Position numbers and translations under genes: made by a program. 64,000 nt of DNA from Gliomastix tumulicola (taxonomy: Eukaryota > Ascomycota > Sordariomycetes > Hypocreales > Bionectriaceae). The stretch covers positions 2,604,001 to 2,668,000 of the forward strand of contig BCHX01000004.1 in the NCBI GenBank assembly GCA_001599755.1. Reading direction: 5' to 3'. Positions 44,058 to 54,407 of the stretch are shown here, in pieces (the stretch's first letter is position 1; every line of letters starts with the position of its first letter). The notes under the pieces are model-generated. The model was given only the letters and a program-made list of their open reading frames with translations. It was not told the origin of the DNA and did not search any database.

Positions 44058-45348
44058 GGTGAGAGATGTGGTTTGGTGGTTATTGTGTGAAAGTGGTTGA
44101 GTATAGTCGGTCAATGATGATGAAGTCAGGAATGGTTTGGTTTCAATCACGGCGAATGAACCATCAATTTAAAGAAAAGACACAGCTACGTATTCAGAAT
44201 TGTAGAGCAACCAACGTTGTCCGGAGGGGGGTTGCGGCCTCTCGATGCCGTCATACGGTGGAATTACATCATATCGTCGTCGAGGGTAGTTTGATCGAGA
44301 TGAAGCTTGACGCTGTCGTGATTACCTCGATGAATTGACTTTCTTTGTTGCCCAGGAGCTTTTGGTCCAGCGGTGGAGAATGGGGGCGAAGTGTCAAGGG
44401 GACGTTGGTGCTGATCGATTGCATCAATCCTGCTGATAGGAGAGAATGGGAGTGTTTGATACAGCCTTATCGGGGAGTAGGCGTGGTTACTAATTGTACC
44501 GATTGACCCGATCGTAGCTGTACGAGCAGCCTTTCTTGGGACTATCCTGATGCAGCATGGGAACTACGGCCTTGAGATACTTAAATTACATTACTTTGTG
44601 GCGATTGACCAACTCGTATTTGGCGATGACTCGGCCTCAGTCCTTCGCCTGGCTGGTAGGTAGCCGTCAGGGGGATTTAAGATAGAGTCGTGTAGTAATA
44701 ACCGGACTGCTTCTTAGAAGAGCACTTGCTTTGAGGCGGTCATACCTATTGGTAGATTATTATGAGTCTAGCAAGGATAGGCTAAAATGAACGCCATGCG
44801 AATTGAAACGCCATTCGAAGACTTCCTGAATTGATGAAGCCGAGAGGATTGGACAGACCTGATTCCATGGAAGCTGGAGCCAAGCATCGTGTAGTGGGCG
44901 TGACCGCTAAATCCCCTAGGCGGGATCCCCTGAGCCCCCTGAACGCCCCCTGTAGCTCCAAGGTACCCGTACCCCGCGTCCCGCTTCCACGTCCGACTGG
45001 AGCTTCCCAGTTGGATCAAAGCATGAATTTGGGAGCAGATAACTTACGGACGCCTGTTTCACGGACTTGTCACCTACCCGCGTTCTTTGTCCACGAGACA
45101 CACCTCGCTTGTCTCCCATTCACCGTCATTCCCTAAATAAGCCCTGTCAACAGTGACTCAGACCGTTCGCCCTACTCTCTCTGCCGCTATTGGCTGCATT
45201 CCTACCTGTCCCTTCGAGTGATGGCAATGTAATCACGACCCGCCGCCTGTGCCCCGAGACAGCACAGACACGACACATCACCTACACTAGCAGCCGAAGC
45301 GAAGACGCCCTCAATCATCACCTGTGCATCGACCATCCCCGGTTCGCC
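44058..45348. other. Divergent spacer with no recognised gene
   Basis: About 1.3 kb between the 70-aa gene and the coiled-coil gene. AT content is higher between 44330 and 44850. No domain-bearing frame or RNA gene recognised. The last 150 bases are C-rich leader. Confidence 0.5.
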
Positions 45349-46533
45349 ATGCCTGACCTCAACTCCGTCCCTCCCTCGCCTCATCCCCGAGGTCCGGCGC
45401 CGCAGCAGACGACCCGGCAGACACAGGGGTCGGGGTCGTCTCAGCAGCAGGCGTTCGACCCTCTGCATATCCTCCCGTCCAACCAGAGTGCCGTGAACTC
45501 GACCTCCAACACCTCGTTATCATCGACGACACCGGTCTCGACGTCGCAGTCCGCGCAGTCCACGCAGCCTCCGGTGCCTGCTGTCGCCCGGAACGACGCA
45601 GCCATCACCCAGGGACCCGGACCGCTTCGGCATCCACGACCCCTCACGGCTAGCGAGCTGCACGCTGAGCTCGAGAAGGAGCAGGAGCACGTGGTATGTA
45701 GAGGAGCAAATTCAACCCCATAACCCCCCTGCGAGATTCTCCTTGCTGACCGGCCTTAGGTGAACCGTCTGTCCCGCGAACTGAGTCTCCTGCGAGCAGC
45801 TCACAATGCCTCCGTCGTCTCGAGCACGTCGTCGACCTCCGCACATGAAGCCCTCGGCGAGGCTCCGCTGATCAGCGGCTCCGGCTTCACGATTCCCAAC
45901 TCCCGGAGAGATCACCGCCGCACGTCCTCCACGGCTTCGCAGACGTTTGCGAACCCGGCGATTGGGCCCCTCGACGGCCGGCGACCGTCCCAGACCATCT
46001 CGATGTCGAGGCAGAATAGTACCAACTCTCGCACGAGTCAGACGCATTCCCCGGCGGCGTCCAACAGCCTCGACCCTTCGAGCTACTTCCAGCAGCAGAG
46101 AATACCACATAACCCGCCGGCGCCGACGAGTTCTGGGACCACGCCTCACGGGTCCGACCAGCTGAGTCCCGGCTTGATACCCACCACCCTCCGCTACGAA
46201 GAGATACACCAGTTCAAGCAAGAGTTAGACCACGCGAAGAGAGAGAACGAACTGCTCAGAAAGAGAGTCATGGAGCTGGAGCGGCAGGTCAGGGAGCGGA
46301 CCGCCAGCGACGCCAGCCAGACCCGGAGCGATAGTGTCAGCACCGGAGCGAGCATGAGCGTGCTCCCGAGCGGAGGGGCGAGCATCGCCGGGCCCCGGGA
46401 CAGCGCGCCGGCTCACGAGCGCAGAAACACGACGCAGAGCGTGTCGAGCATCGCTGTTGGCGTCCCCGATGGAGAGGTGCAGGTTGGGGAGAGTGCCGCT
46501 AGCTCCGGCCTGGGGAACGACTCGCAACGGTAA
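45349..46533 (+). CDS. Ser/Thr-rich coiled-coil protein, function unknown
   Basis: Exons 45349-45693 and 45760-46533 give 372 residues, with a 66-nt intron (GTATGT donor, GGCCTTAG acceptor, TTGCTGAC branch). The conserved core spans the splice junction: LTASELHAELEKEQEHVVNR followed by LSRELSLLRAAHNASVVSS, which looks like a helix pair found across Pezizomycotina proteins. A second strong helix, likely coiled coil, is at about 259-295 (RYEEIHQFKQELDHAKRENE then LLRKRVMELERQV). Long Ser/Thr/Gln-rich disordered segments surround both. No catalytic motif or membrane segment is present. I do not recognise a named orthologue; a scaffold role is possible but unsupported. Confidence 0.82.
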
Positions 46534-47126
46534 CATTTACTCATTCCTAGATGTTTCGATGTTTTCTTCTTCTTCTTTTTTTCTTGGTTTTACAGTCCTG
46601 CTTCGTTGTTTTTTCTTCAAGGGGGCTAAAAGCATGGCAAAGAGCATAAACATGAGATTTTCCTATATCGTTAGGGTGCGGAGTGGCAGGCGTTTGGGAG
46701 CATGCATGGAAGCAAGCAGGCGAAGGGACCAAGGACTCTCATTCAATATCTCAATTCATTTTCTCAGCCACTATCAAGCAACATCTCGGCGTGATATTCG
46801 GAGAGACCGTGTTCTCCTGCTGCCAGTCCTCCTCAACAAACTCCTGTCCCTCGATGCCTCTCCAGTTCTCAGATCAAGCTGATATCGTTCATCCATTTAG
46901 GGCCGACAAACCCCCATGCGAGAGACTAAGGGCTGAATGTGACTTCCTTTCAAGGCTGTTACTGCCGAGTCGCCGCAGATGATCAGGCTTTCCATCACGA
47001 CAAATTGCCCTTGCTCAGCTGCAATAGGATGTGGGCTGCCTCCGGTATCTGAGACGCAGCGGGGAATGCAGCCGGCTGTGCCTCTGCCCCGACCGCGGCG
47101 CTGTCAAATGTCTGTCGAGAGGTCGT
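46534..47126. other. Convergent 3' spacer
   Basis: About 590 bases holding the 3' ends of the two flanking coiled-coil genes. A T-rich tract at 46561-46620 is a likely 3' UTR. No gene recognised. Confidence 0.5.
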
Positions 47127-47882
47127 CTAAGCCTCGCGGCGGGCGGCGACAGAGGTCCTAGGACTCCAGCTGCGAGTCTCGACGCGGTGTCGTGTCAGGT
47201 CGACAAGTCGCTGGAAGCTGACGGTATCTGAGAGACCTGGGACTGACCTGAAAGCAACGATGAGGGCAATCAGGTAGACGTAATTCTGCGTCTTCATCTG
47301 TCGGAGGTCATCCTCCAGCTTTCGTTTGTCGTTGAACATGGAGGCGACATGGGACTTGGCTTCGGCCCGCTCCTGGCTCATGAGATGCATCTCATGCTCC
47401 AATTCGGCGTTATGCTCCTCGTGCAAATTGAGCAGTCTTGTAGCAGCGGCCAGCTTGCTTTCAGCAAGGCTGGTGTCTTTTTCCAAGGTCTCGAATTCGG
47501 CCTGCAGCTTCGCCAGTAGAGTGGCCTGTCTCGCTTCAGCTCGGGGCGGCGGCGGCGGCGGCGGCTCCGTTGGTCTATTTGGCGAGGCTCGTCTCCCAGG
47601 GGCCTTCTTCTCTGACTTCTTCTTTGGAGAGGATGGCGTCTCGGCTGGCTTTTTCTGTTGTTGTTGGCCTGGCTTCCGTCCAGGCTTGCGGCCTGGCTTT
47701 CTCTTCTTGGGAACGCCAGCTCTCTTCGGCTTCAGACTTGCCCAGGCAGTGTCTTCTTGGCCTTGACGAGTGCGTTCCTCACGGACACGCTGAAGGCGCT
47801 GCCGGAGAATCCAGTTAGCATGAAGGCACGTTCAAGGCGGAACAAGGCGACGCACAGGGCTGCGCCGTTGAGGTGACTCCAT
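47127..47882 (-). CDS. Small basic coiled-coil protein with AT-hook-like repeat
   Basis: Exon 1 is 47882-47856 (nine codons), then a 57-nt intron (GTGCGT donor, GCTAAC branch, CGGCAG acceptor), and exon 2 runs from 47798 to the stop at 47127, giving about 232 residues. The first third is very basic and includes KRKPGRKPGRKPGQ, which resembles an AT-hook-type minor-groove binding repeat, followed by a run of seven Pro. The rest is a coiled coil (about 95-175: ETLEKDTSLAESKLAAATRL and ELEHEMHLMSQERAEAKSHV) ending in NYVYLIALIVAFR. A GTCAGT immediately after that could be a donor to acceptors near 47162 or 47176; all choices stay in frame, so the last 40 residues are uncertain. I do not recognise the family. 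Confidence 0.65.
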
Positions 47883-49076
47883 GGTTCCTGGGCTTCTTGT
47901 GCTTAGACGCATGTTTTTTTGTTGTTGATTATAGTAGTGAATAGGTTTCTTGAGCCGCGTGGAAATGTAAGGATGTAGTGGTACGAAATCCTTAGGCGAT
48001 TCACCACTATGAGGGAGAGTGCTGAGGGGAGGAGAGGAAGTGCGAGGAAGGGGGAGGGTGGTGAGGCTGAGATTTCAGAGGTTGGCAAATCTCAGCCTCT
48101 CGCAGCTCTGCTGAGCTTCCCAACTGAACATGATCAGAGAATGATGCGTTTATAGGTGACTCTGTGGGTGAGCCTAAGGCAAGACAGAGCATTTCGATGC
48201 CACAAGTCTGGGGCAGTAAACACACAAGTAATCACAGCTTTCCCTGCTACCAACTTCAGTTTATAGTCAGTACCTGCCTAGGATATAAATCAACAACCCT
48301 CTTCTCATATTTCATTCACCCTTAGTTGCCAATGATCTCGAGGTCGTATTAGAATAAAATTCCGTGATCTAAGATGCCGACCCCCCAGCCCAATGCGCCC
48401 AGCAACTCACTCCTCAACAAGGGCAGAATGAGCGGAGATTCAATCTCCCTTTCATCCCCTCTCAACCCATCACTTGACCGCTTCCTCCCGGCAGTTGTCA
48501 CTTTTCAGCTGGTGGGCCGCCAAAGTCGATTGCCAACGTGACGCTGCATGAAGGAATCCCAGCAAGCGCCAAGGTCCCCATCCCAGCGCGAGCATCCCGG
48601 AAGAAGAAAATCCTAGCCTCCTCCTCCGTTCGAGGGCAGCGTCTCCAAGTCTGGGGTGCAGCAGCTGCAGCAGCAGCAGCAGCACGGGTCACGCGCGCAT
48701 AAGCCTCAATATATTAGAGAAATAATAAATGAGAGGAGTCGGCTATTAGGGTCTAGACTCTGGTTAATGCGCTTAAAGAGCAATCTGGCTTGAAGACAGG
48801 CGTTCATGGGGGGCGTCTCTCCCCTGCCCTTGTTCTTTAGCCTGCATTGAGCCTGCATGGTGCAGACTTCGGGGAGTTCGTCTTGTGGCCACGTTGGATT
48901 TTTATCCACACGAGCAGCCAGTCAGATGCTCATATCTTTCACCGTCTTCTTCAGTTTTCCACTCATCTTTTTTTTTCTGCTTCGCCAAATACGACGAAAA
49001 AAAAAGATCCAAGCTCGAGCGTGTGGTGCATATGTATTAAAAGCCGGCGGCCCCTCCAACAGGCACTTCTTTCACG
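47883..49076. other. Divergent spacer with a short CAG repeat
   Basis: About 1.2 kb. A (CAG)n-type tract lies at about 48659-48684. The 150 bases before 49077 contain T-rich and A-rich runs and read as leader. No domain-bearing frame recognised. Confidence 0.5.
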
Positions 49077-49529
49077 ATGTCCTCTCTGGTCGACACCATC
49101 CTGCAGTTTCCGCTCACGCCCATCCAGCGCCTGTACCTCGTTTGGGCCTTTGTCTTCAACGGCCTCGTTATCTGCGTCCAGATCTCCCAGACACAGAGTC
49201 CCACTCCTTTCGGCTGGACGAGACTGACCGAGCGCACCAGGTGAGTCACGGCGATGTGACATAGCTCAATTGGGGGGGCTAACAATTATTGTGCAAGGCC
49301 CTACTGGTACACTGCCTACGTCTCGCAGGCCTTCCTCTTCGTCCAGAACACATACCCGATGCTTCTGAAACAGTTGGACGGGTACCTTCACGGCCACGAA
49401 GAGGAGATCCTCAACGCGGTCTGGATCGGCCTCCTCGGCCTGGAGATCGCCATGGTTCTTGGTGTCGCTGTCCGTGGTCTCGTGAAGGGACTGTCAGCAC
49501 CCTCCCATCCCAAGCAAAAGACGACATGA
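49077..49529 (+). CDS. Small multi-pass membrane protein, 131 residues, function unknown
   Basis: Exons 49077-49240 and 49298-49529; the 57-nt intron has a GTGAGT donor, a GGCTAACA branch and a GCAAG acceptor. Two clear hydrophobic helices are present, LYLVWAFVFNGLVICVQI (about 20-37) and AVWIGLLGLEIAMVLGVAVR (about 97-116), with a third weaker one around WYTAYVSQAFLFVQNTYPML. The N-terminus is short with no cleavable signal, and the C-terminus is basic (HPKQKTT). I recognise no family. The clean splice joint and the hydrophobic pattern continuing across the junction support a real gene. Confidence 0.68.
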
Positions 49530-50799
49530 GAAGAGCCAATCGCTATGGAGCGGAAGGCTGTCGTGCGCCGTCACCTTTCTCATCCGCGCAGTAGTGTTTT
49601 TTCCCCCGCTCTCGCGCTGTATAGCCATCAATCTCTTCCCGTAGCAATATGCGGAGAGGTACGCCCGCAGCGGCGGATGCGCTGCCAGCGCTCCGGTAAC
49701 AGGTTGAGCGAGGCTGGATCCCTGCGTCGCGCCGCTGCCTTGGGGAAGAGTCGGATGGCGAGGCGCGTGTGCCCGTCTGTCTATCTTTTCCCAGGGTAGC
49801 CAGCCCAAGACGGCAGAATATTTGCCGACAGTCGGATGCAATCCCTAGGTTGCATCAAGAAACCCCGATACACCCCATGCAAGTCAGATTATTTCGCTCC
49901 ATCCACCTCTGTTTATTGGCTTCGGGAGATGAAAGGATATCCAGATCTGGGAGAGGCAGAGATGCCTCGCAAGTAAGGCCGCATAGGCTAAATGGCAATT
50001 CGATATAGTATCTGATATCAGCCTTGACATATGGCGCAAGGGTGGCCAGGCGTTTTGGAGTTTTTCCATAGTAATTAAGAAGGGAAACCTGTCATGCTGG
50101 TGGTCCCTTTTGTTCCAGATCGGCATCTTCCTGTAGACTGCGTTAGCTGCACCCAGAGTATGCAAGTGAGGCTCGCAGGGGAGGGGAATTGCGGCATCGC
50201 CCATATTGGCAAAGTCCATCCCTCACTCTCGCAACCTGGTCCCTTCTCCAACTCTCAGAGATGATAAGAACTGGCCAGGGCTCGTGTTTTGGGGGGTTTT
50301 CGGTCCATCTAGCCGAAGATCCGGCGCCGGTCCCCCGCATCGCCTCTCCGGCTTCCCTAGAGCGCACACAACGGACACTATTAGTAGCACGGACCGGCGA
50401 CATTTCCCCAAATCTCCAGAAGTGTTGCACCCGACTTCTCGCGGCAGAAAGAGCGGGGAGCAGAAACCTTGCCTCAATAGGCAACCAAAGGGGGTGTGAA
50501 ACGGGATCATCGCCGCCGTGCTGGCATCTGGAGCGCGGGTTTTTCACATCCCATCGCACGGCCTCCCATTACCGGGCCAATCCTGGGAAATGTTGCGGCC
50601 AGTAGGAACTCATGATCTCCCGTGCGGAGAAGGTGTCGGGGGAGTAGGCACGACGGCCAACGCAGAGGGGGTCCCTCAGTCTCCTCTCTGAGCTAGAGCT
50701 CTCAATCAGGCAACAACTATTTAGTCCAAGGCATTGCCAGTCTTGGTCTTTGAAAATGCTCTCCCCCAGCTCATTGTCGCATTTTGTCCCTGCTTCATC
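49530..50799. other. Spacer with no recognised gene
   Basis: About 1.3 kb between the small membrane protein gene and the SDR gene on the same strand. Several overlapping short frames at 50140-50600 have no domain. The final 100 bases are probably the SDR promoter and leader. Confidence 0.5.
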
Positions 50800-51666
50800 A
50801 TGTCTTTTGCTGGCAAGGTCTTCGCTGTCACGGGGGGCGCCAGTGGTATTGGCCTGGCCACGGCCAAATCCCTGTCAGAAAAGGGAGCTGTCGTCTGCGT
50901 AGCCGACAGGGATCCCGTCGCCCTGGAGAACACCCGAGCTTTCTTTACCGAAAAAGGTGTTACCTTCTCTGTCACCAATGTTGACGTGTCAATCAAAGAG
51001 CAAGTCGAGTCCTGGATCAGCGGGATCGTCAAGGAGCATGGCCGTCTAGATGGTGCTGCCAACATCGCCGGTGTCAATGCCAGTGACCACACCAAGGGTT
51101 CCATCCTAAAACTGGAGGACGATGAATGGTTCCGGGTCCTGGGCATCAACCTGACTGGTACTATGTATTGCTTGAGGTCTCAGCTGCATCACATCGTCGA
51201 CGGAGGATCCATTGTCAATATGGGCTCCATCCACAGCCACCGAGGTGAGTAGAGTCATAGTGCTGTGAATAATCAACAAGACACTGAACGAATCTTCAAG
51301 GCTTTACCGACACGGCGGCATACGACGCCTCTAAGCACGGAGTGCTCGGATTGACTCGTGCTGCTGCCCAGGACGTCGGACACCGAAACATCCGCGTCAA
51401 CTGCGTCGCTCCAGGCGCCATCAAAACGCCCCAGATGCTTAAAGCGTGGGAGAAGATGGGATTCACGGAAGAGCCGCCATTCGACGAACCCACGTCAATA
51501 CAGCGCCAGGGCTCCGCTGAGGAAGTGGCCAATGTCATCGTCTTCTTGCTCTCGTCTGAGAGTGGCTTCGTGCAAGGTCAGTATCCCTCAGCATCACGTA
51601 TCAGCTGGAATGTTCTGACTGATGTTTGTAGGCGCGTGCCTCAATGTCGATGGTGGTTGGAAATGA
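50800..51666 (+). CDS. Short-chain dehydrogenase/reductase
   Basis: Exons 50800-51244, 51301-51576 and 51632-51666 encode 251 residues, the usual classical SDR length; the introns are 56 and 55 nt, with GTGAGT and GTCAGT donors. The Rossmann nucleotide motif is TGGASGIG (11-18). Asp36 at the end of strand 2 (CVADRD) favours NAD(H) over NADP(H). NIAG is at 88-91, and the catalytic set is Asn117, Ser143, Tyr156 and Lys160 (YDASK). VNCVAPGAIKTP follows, and the final exon supplies the typical CLNVDGGWK end. The physiological substrate cannot be told; such enzymes reduce or oxidise secondary alcohols in primary and secondary metabolism. No clustering partner is obvious next to it. Confidence 0.94.
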
Positions 51667-52151
51667 AGCGGGCAATTTGGCCAGAAGTCGGAGGTTTTGC
51701 ACCTTCCGTGTTACGAGTGTGTACATATTTTTAAGGCACTTGCCCTAAATACGAGCGACTATGTGCACCTTCCCTATCTTAACGCTTTAAATTCCAGTAC
51801 TAGGAAGGAAGGAGTGCTTTCCCGAGTGCTCCTTCCTGCTCACCTTTGTGACTCAGGTTGACCATTACTCCCCCACAGCGACATCGTCTGTTTCTCTCTC
51901 CTATGCATAGCTTCAATTCCTCCCAAACCCGACCCTCCTACTTTATTCTCCCTCTCAAAAGCAGCCCAAATTAGTCAACAGTGTCATTAGCGGCCAAGCT
52001 TTATCCTAACTAAGACCTCGAACACCTCAACGCCGGTCACCGAAATCGCCCCTCTTGACTCGCGATACCTACTCCTCAGAGTGACTGAAAGCCGTTGGGA
52101 TTTTCTCTTCCTCTATCCCAGCTCAGCAGAGACTATCTTTAGTAGTTCATA
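51667..52151. other. Spacer and leader of the next gene
   Basis: About 485 bases. The right half is C/T-rich and likely the promoter and leader of the gene at 52152. An imperfect dyad of AGGAAGGAGTGCTTTCCCG type at about 51803-51832 pairs AGGAAGGAG with CTCCTTCCT and could form a hairpin near the SDR 3' end. Confidence 0.5.
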
Positions 52152-54293
52152 ATGACATCCGAGAGCAGCGTTGAAGACCAGCATCGACAAAGCCGCACGG
52201 ACCATCCGACAATCGAGCAAGTCATCTTTCGGCAAGCAGAATCGACTCATCCGTCTATATCAGTCTACGAGAATGGCTGGTCAACGAGTAACCACAAACC
52301 AATCCTATTCGTTACGAACCCCGACGTCCAAGACCAGCCTCCGGGTGAGAAATTTGCTCTCAGTCACAGCCTAGTGAGCTCTGGGCGTTTCCAGGACTAT
52401 TCCTAGGAGAAAACAAGTCACGCAGGTGCAGATCGTCCAGCGAAATGCCATCCGTTCGACTTGAAGAAGGAGAGCCTCCAGAATCTGTGCCTCGCAGGTT
52501 GCGCCAACGACGAACAACCTGGTCCCGCATCACCCGGTCGGATGTCGCCTTCATCACCTACGGAGCTTCCTACAATCTCTCAGGCCGCATTTCAAATCCT
52601 AGAGAACATTCTGCCTCATCGCGTAATGGAGACTTTGGCAAGCCCCACGACTGAAACCAATGCCACTGATGAAGCAACGGTCTACCCGGTCTCAGTCAAC
52701 AAGGACCAAAATCTTCCACGGCGATCGAATGAAGATATCGAGAGGCGAGTCTCGGCGGACTCGGAAGATGAGTGGCATTTTGCGTACCTTCTCTCCGTAT
52801 CTAAATTACCTTTGGCAGATGACCAGTCTTCTCGCTCCGCCAACAATGCACAACAGAGGCGAACCAGCAATCGCTCCATTACAGGAGACATCAAAACCGT
52901 TCTCTCTATGCTTAAAGGCGAGCTAAACCAACACCGAATACCTTCCGCAAGTCGAGATATTGACAGTCACCTGGACAAGCTCGCCGGTCTAGATCAAGTG
53001 TATTTAATTTCTCAGAAAGACGTTGGTGAAATCCTGACAAAGGCGATCAAAGCTCTACAAGACACCGAAGATCCGAGCAATGAACATGTGCCGGACGAGA
53101 CCCCCTTGCAGCAACAGCGTCCATCATTGCCGCGACCAGATCTACACAAGATCCAGCCAACGCCAGCTGCTGTTGCAGACCCAGCAACGAGTATAAGTCT
53201 GCCAAGAACTTCGTTTGCTGTAGCAAGCCCGGATGACTCTCAAATTTACACAAAGACGAGACAGCTTGACATGCAAAGCACAACGACAATTGTGTCCCGA
53301 AAGAGCATTTCCAGGATAACCTGGGCTCCTGATACGCTCCCCGAAGCTTGTGGCATCCGGAACGAACGCTCCCTCGGGCCGGAGCAAATCGCCAGCGTTG
53401 CCACAATAACAACTCTTGAAACTGAGAACGGACAGGCCCGGGACGTCTTCTATGGCATGGGCTCGTCTAGCCCCTTCGTCATTGAGCATTCCGAGACCGG
53501 AGTGGGCAGTAGCAAGCGTTGTGAAAACAGCATGTTCTCCGACGAGGAAGATGCACACATCACATCCTTCCCAGAGCTTCGGTCTCGGCATTGCACCAAT
53601 GAGTGGCTTAACCCGCCCCCTGAACTCAACAAGACAGTTGAGGTGACCGAAGACGATCTGTATGTTCAGGGAGTCGATGCTCACTGTGGAAATCCGTCGA
53701 GGATCTCAGTCATTGTGTTGGAGGGAGACCCGCCAAAGCCTAGGCATTGCAACCACGAGCTCTTTGGCGAGAACCCATTCTGCAAAGCTACCGAATGTTC
53801 GACGGATATACCTGCTGCGCAGTCCCCACGGCTCTCGGTAGCTGAGAAACGTCTTGGGGCATCTATTGGCACATCAGCGCACCGGCGCCGCAGCTCGCAG
53901 TTCGTTGCTCAGCATCCTCACTCGACGGTAGAGGATCAGGACAATGTTATGCCAAGCATAATGGAGAAGATACGACGGAGTGGTCGGAAGATTTTCAAGC
54001 ATCGTGGACGCAAGAGCTCGGATCAGCGTTCTGGAGAGTTTGCTACGCCGTACAACTCTCCGGATGAGTTGCAAGCACGAAGCGCCATCAGGTCCAGAGA
54101 CAGCATTGTCAAGGAGCGCACTCTTGAACCACCTCAAGTAGATCATGCTGGCATCTATGAAGCGTTGACTGGTAGTCGACTAGTTATCCCTGGGCGCCGA
54201 GGGACCTGCTCAGAAGACAATCGGCCGCATGTATGCGAGGATGATCTGTCGTCGGTCCCGTCACCAATTCCGTCACCGATGATTCCCCAATGA
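52152..54293 (+). CDS. Large disordered fungal protein, function unknown
   Basis: Exons 52152-52344 and 52426-54293 give 686 residues. The 81-nt intron (GTGAGA donor, ACGCAG acceptor) joins DVQDQPPG to ADRPAKCHPFDL, which restores a smooth frame and removes the early stop in the unspliced reading. The protein is mostly polar and Ser/Thr-rich. Segments that look folded are IEQVIFRQAESTHPSISVYE (near 22-41), a helix around DIKTVLSMLKGELN (about 230), and DLYVQGVDAHCGNPSRISVI (about 480). A very basic patch KIRRSGRKIFKHRGRKSSD lies near 590, possibly a nuclear localisation signal. No catalytic motif or membrane helix is seen. I do not recognise a named orthologue. Confidence 0.78.
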
Positions 54294-54407
54294 AACCGAG
54301 ATTAGCAGGATAGTGCTGGACCTAGAATTCAGTAGAAATAGAGAACAGCGCCCTACGAAAAGAATGCTTCACGTCGATATACTCTTCATTGGTATTTGTT
54401 AGATTTT

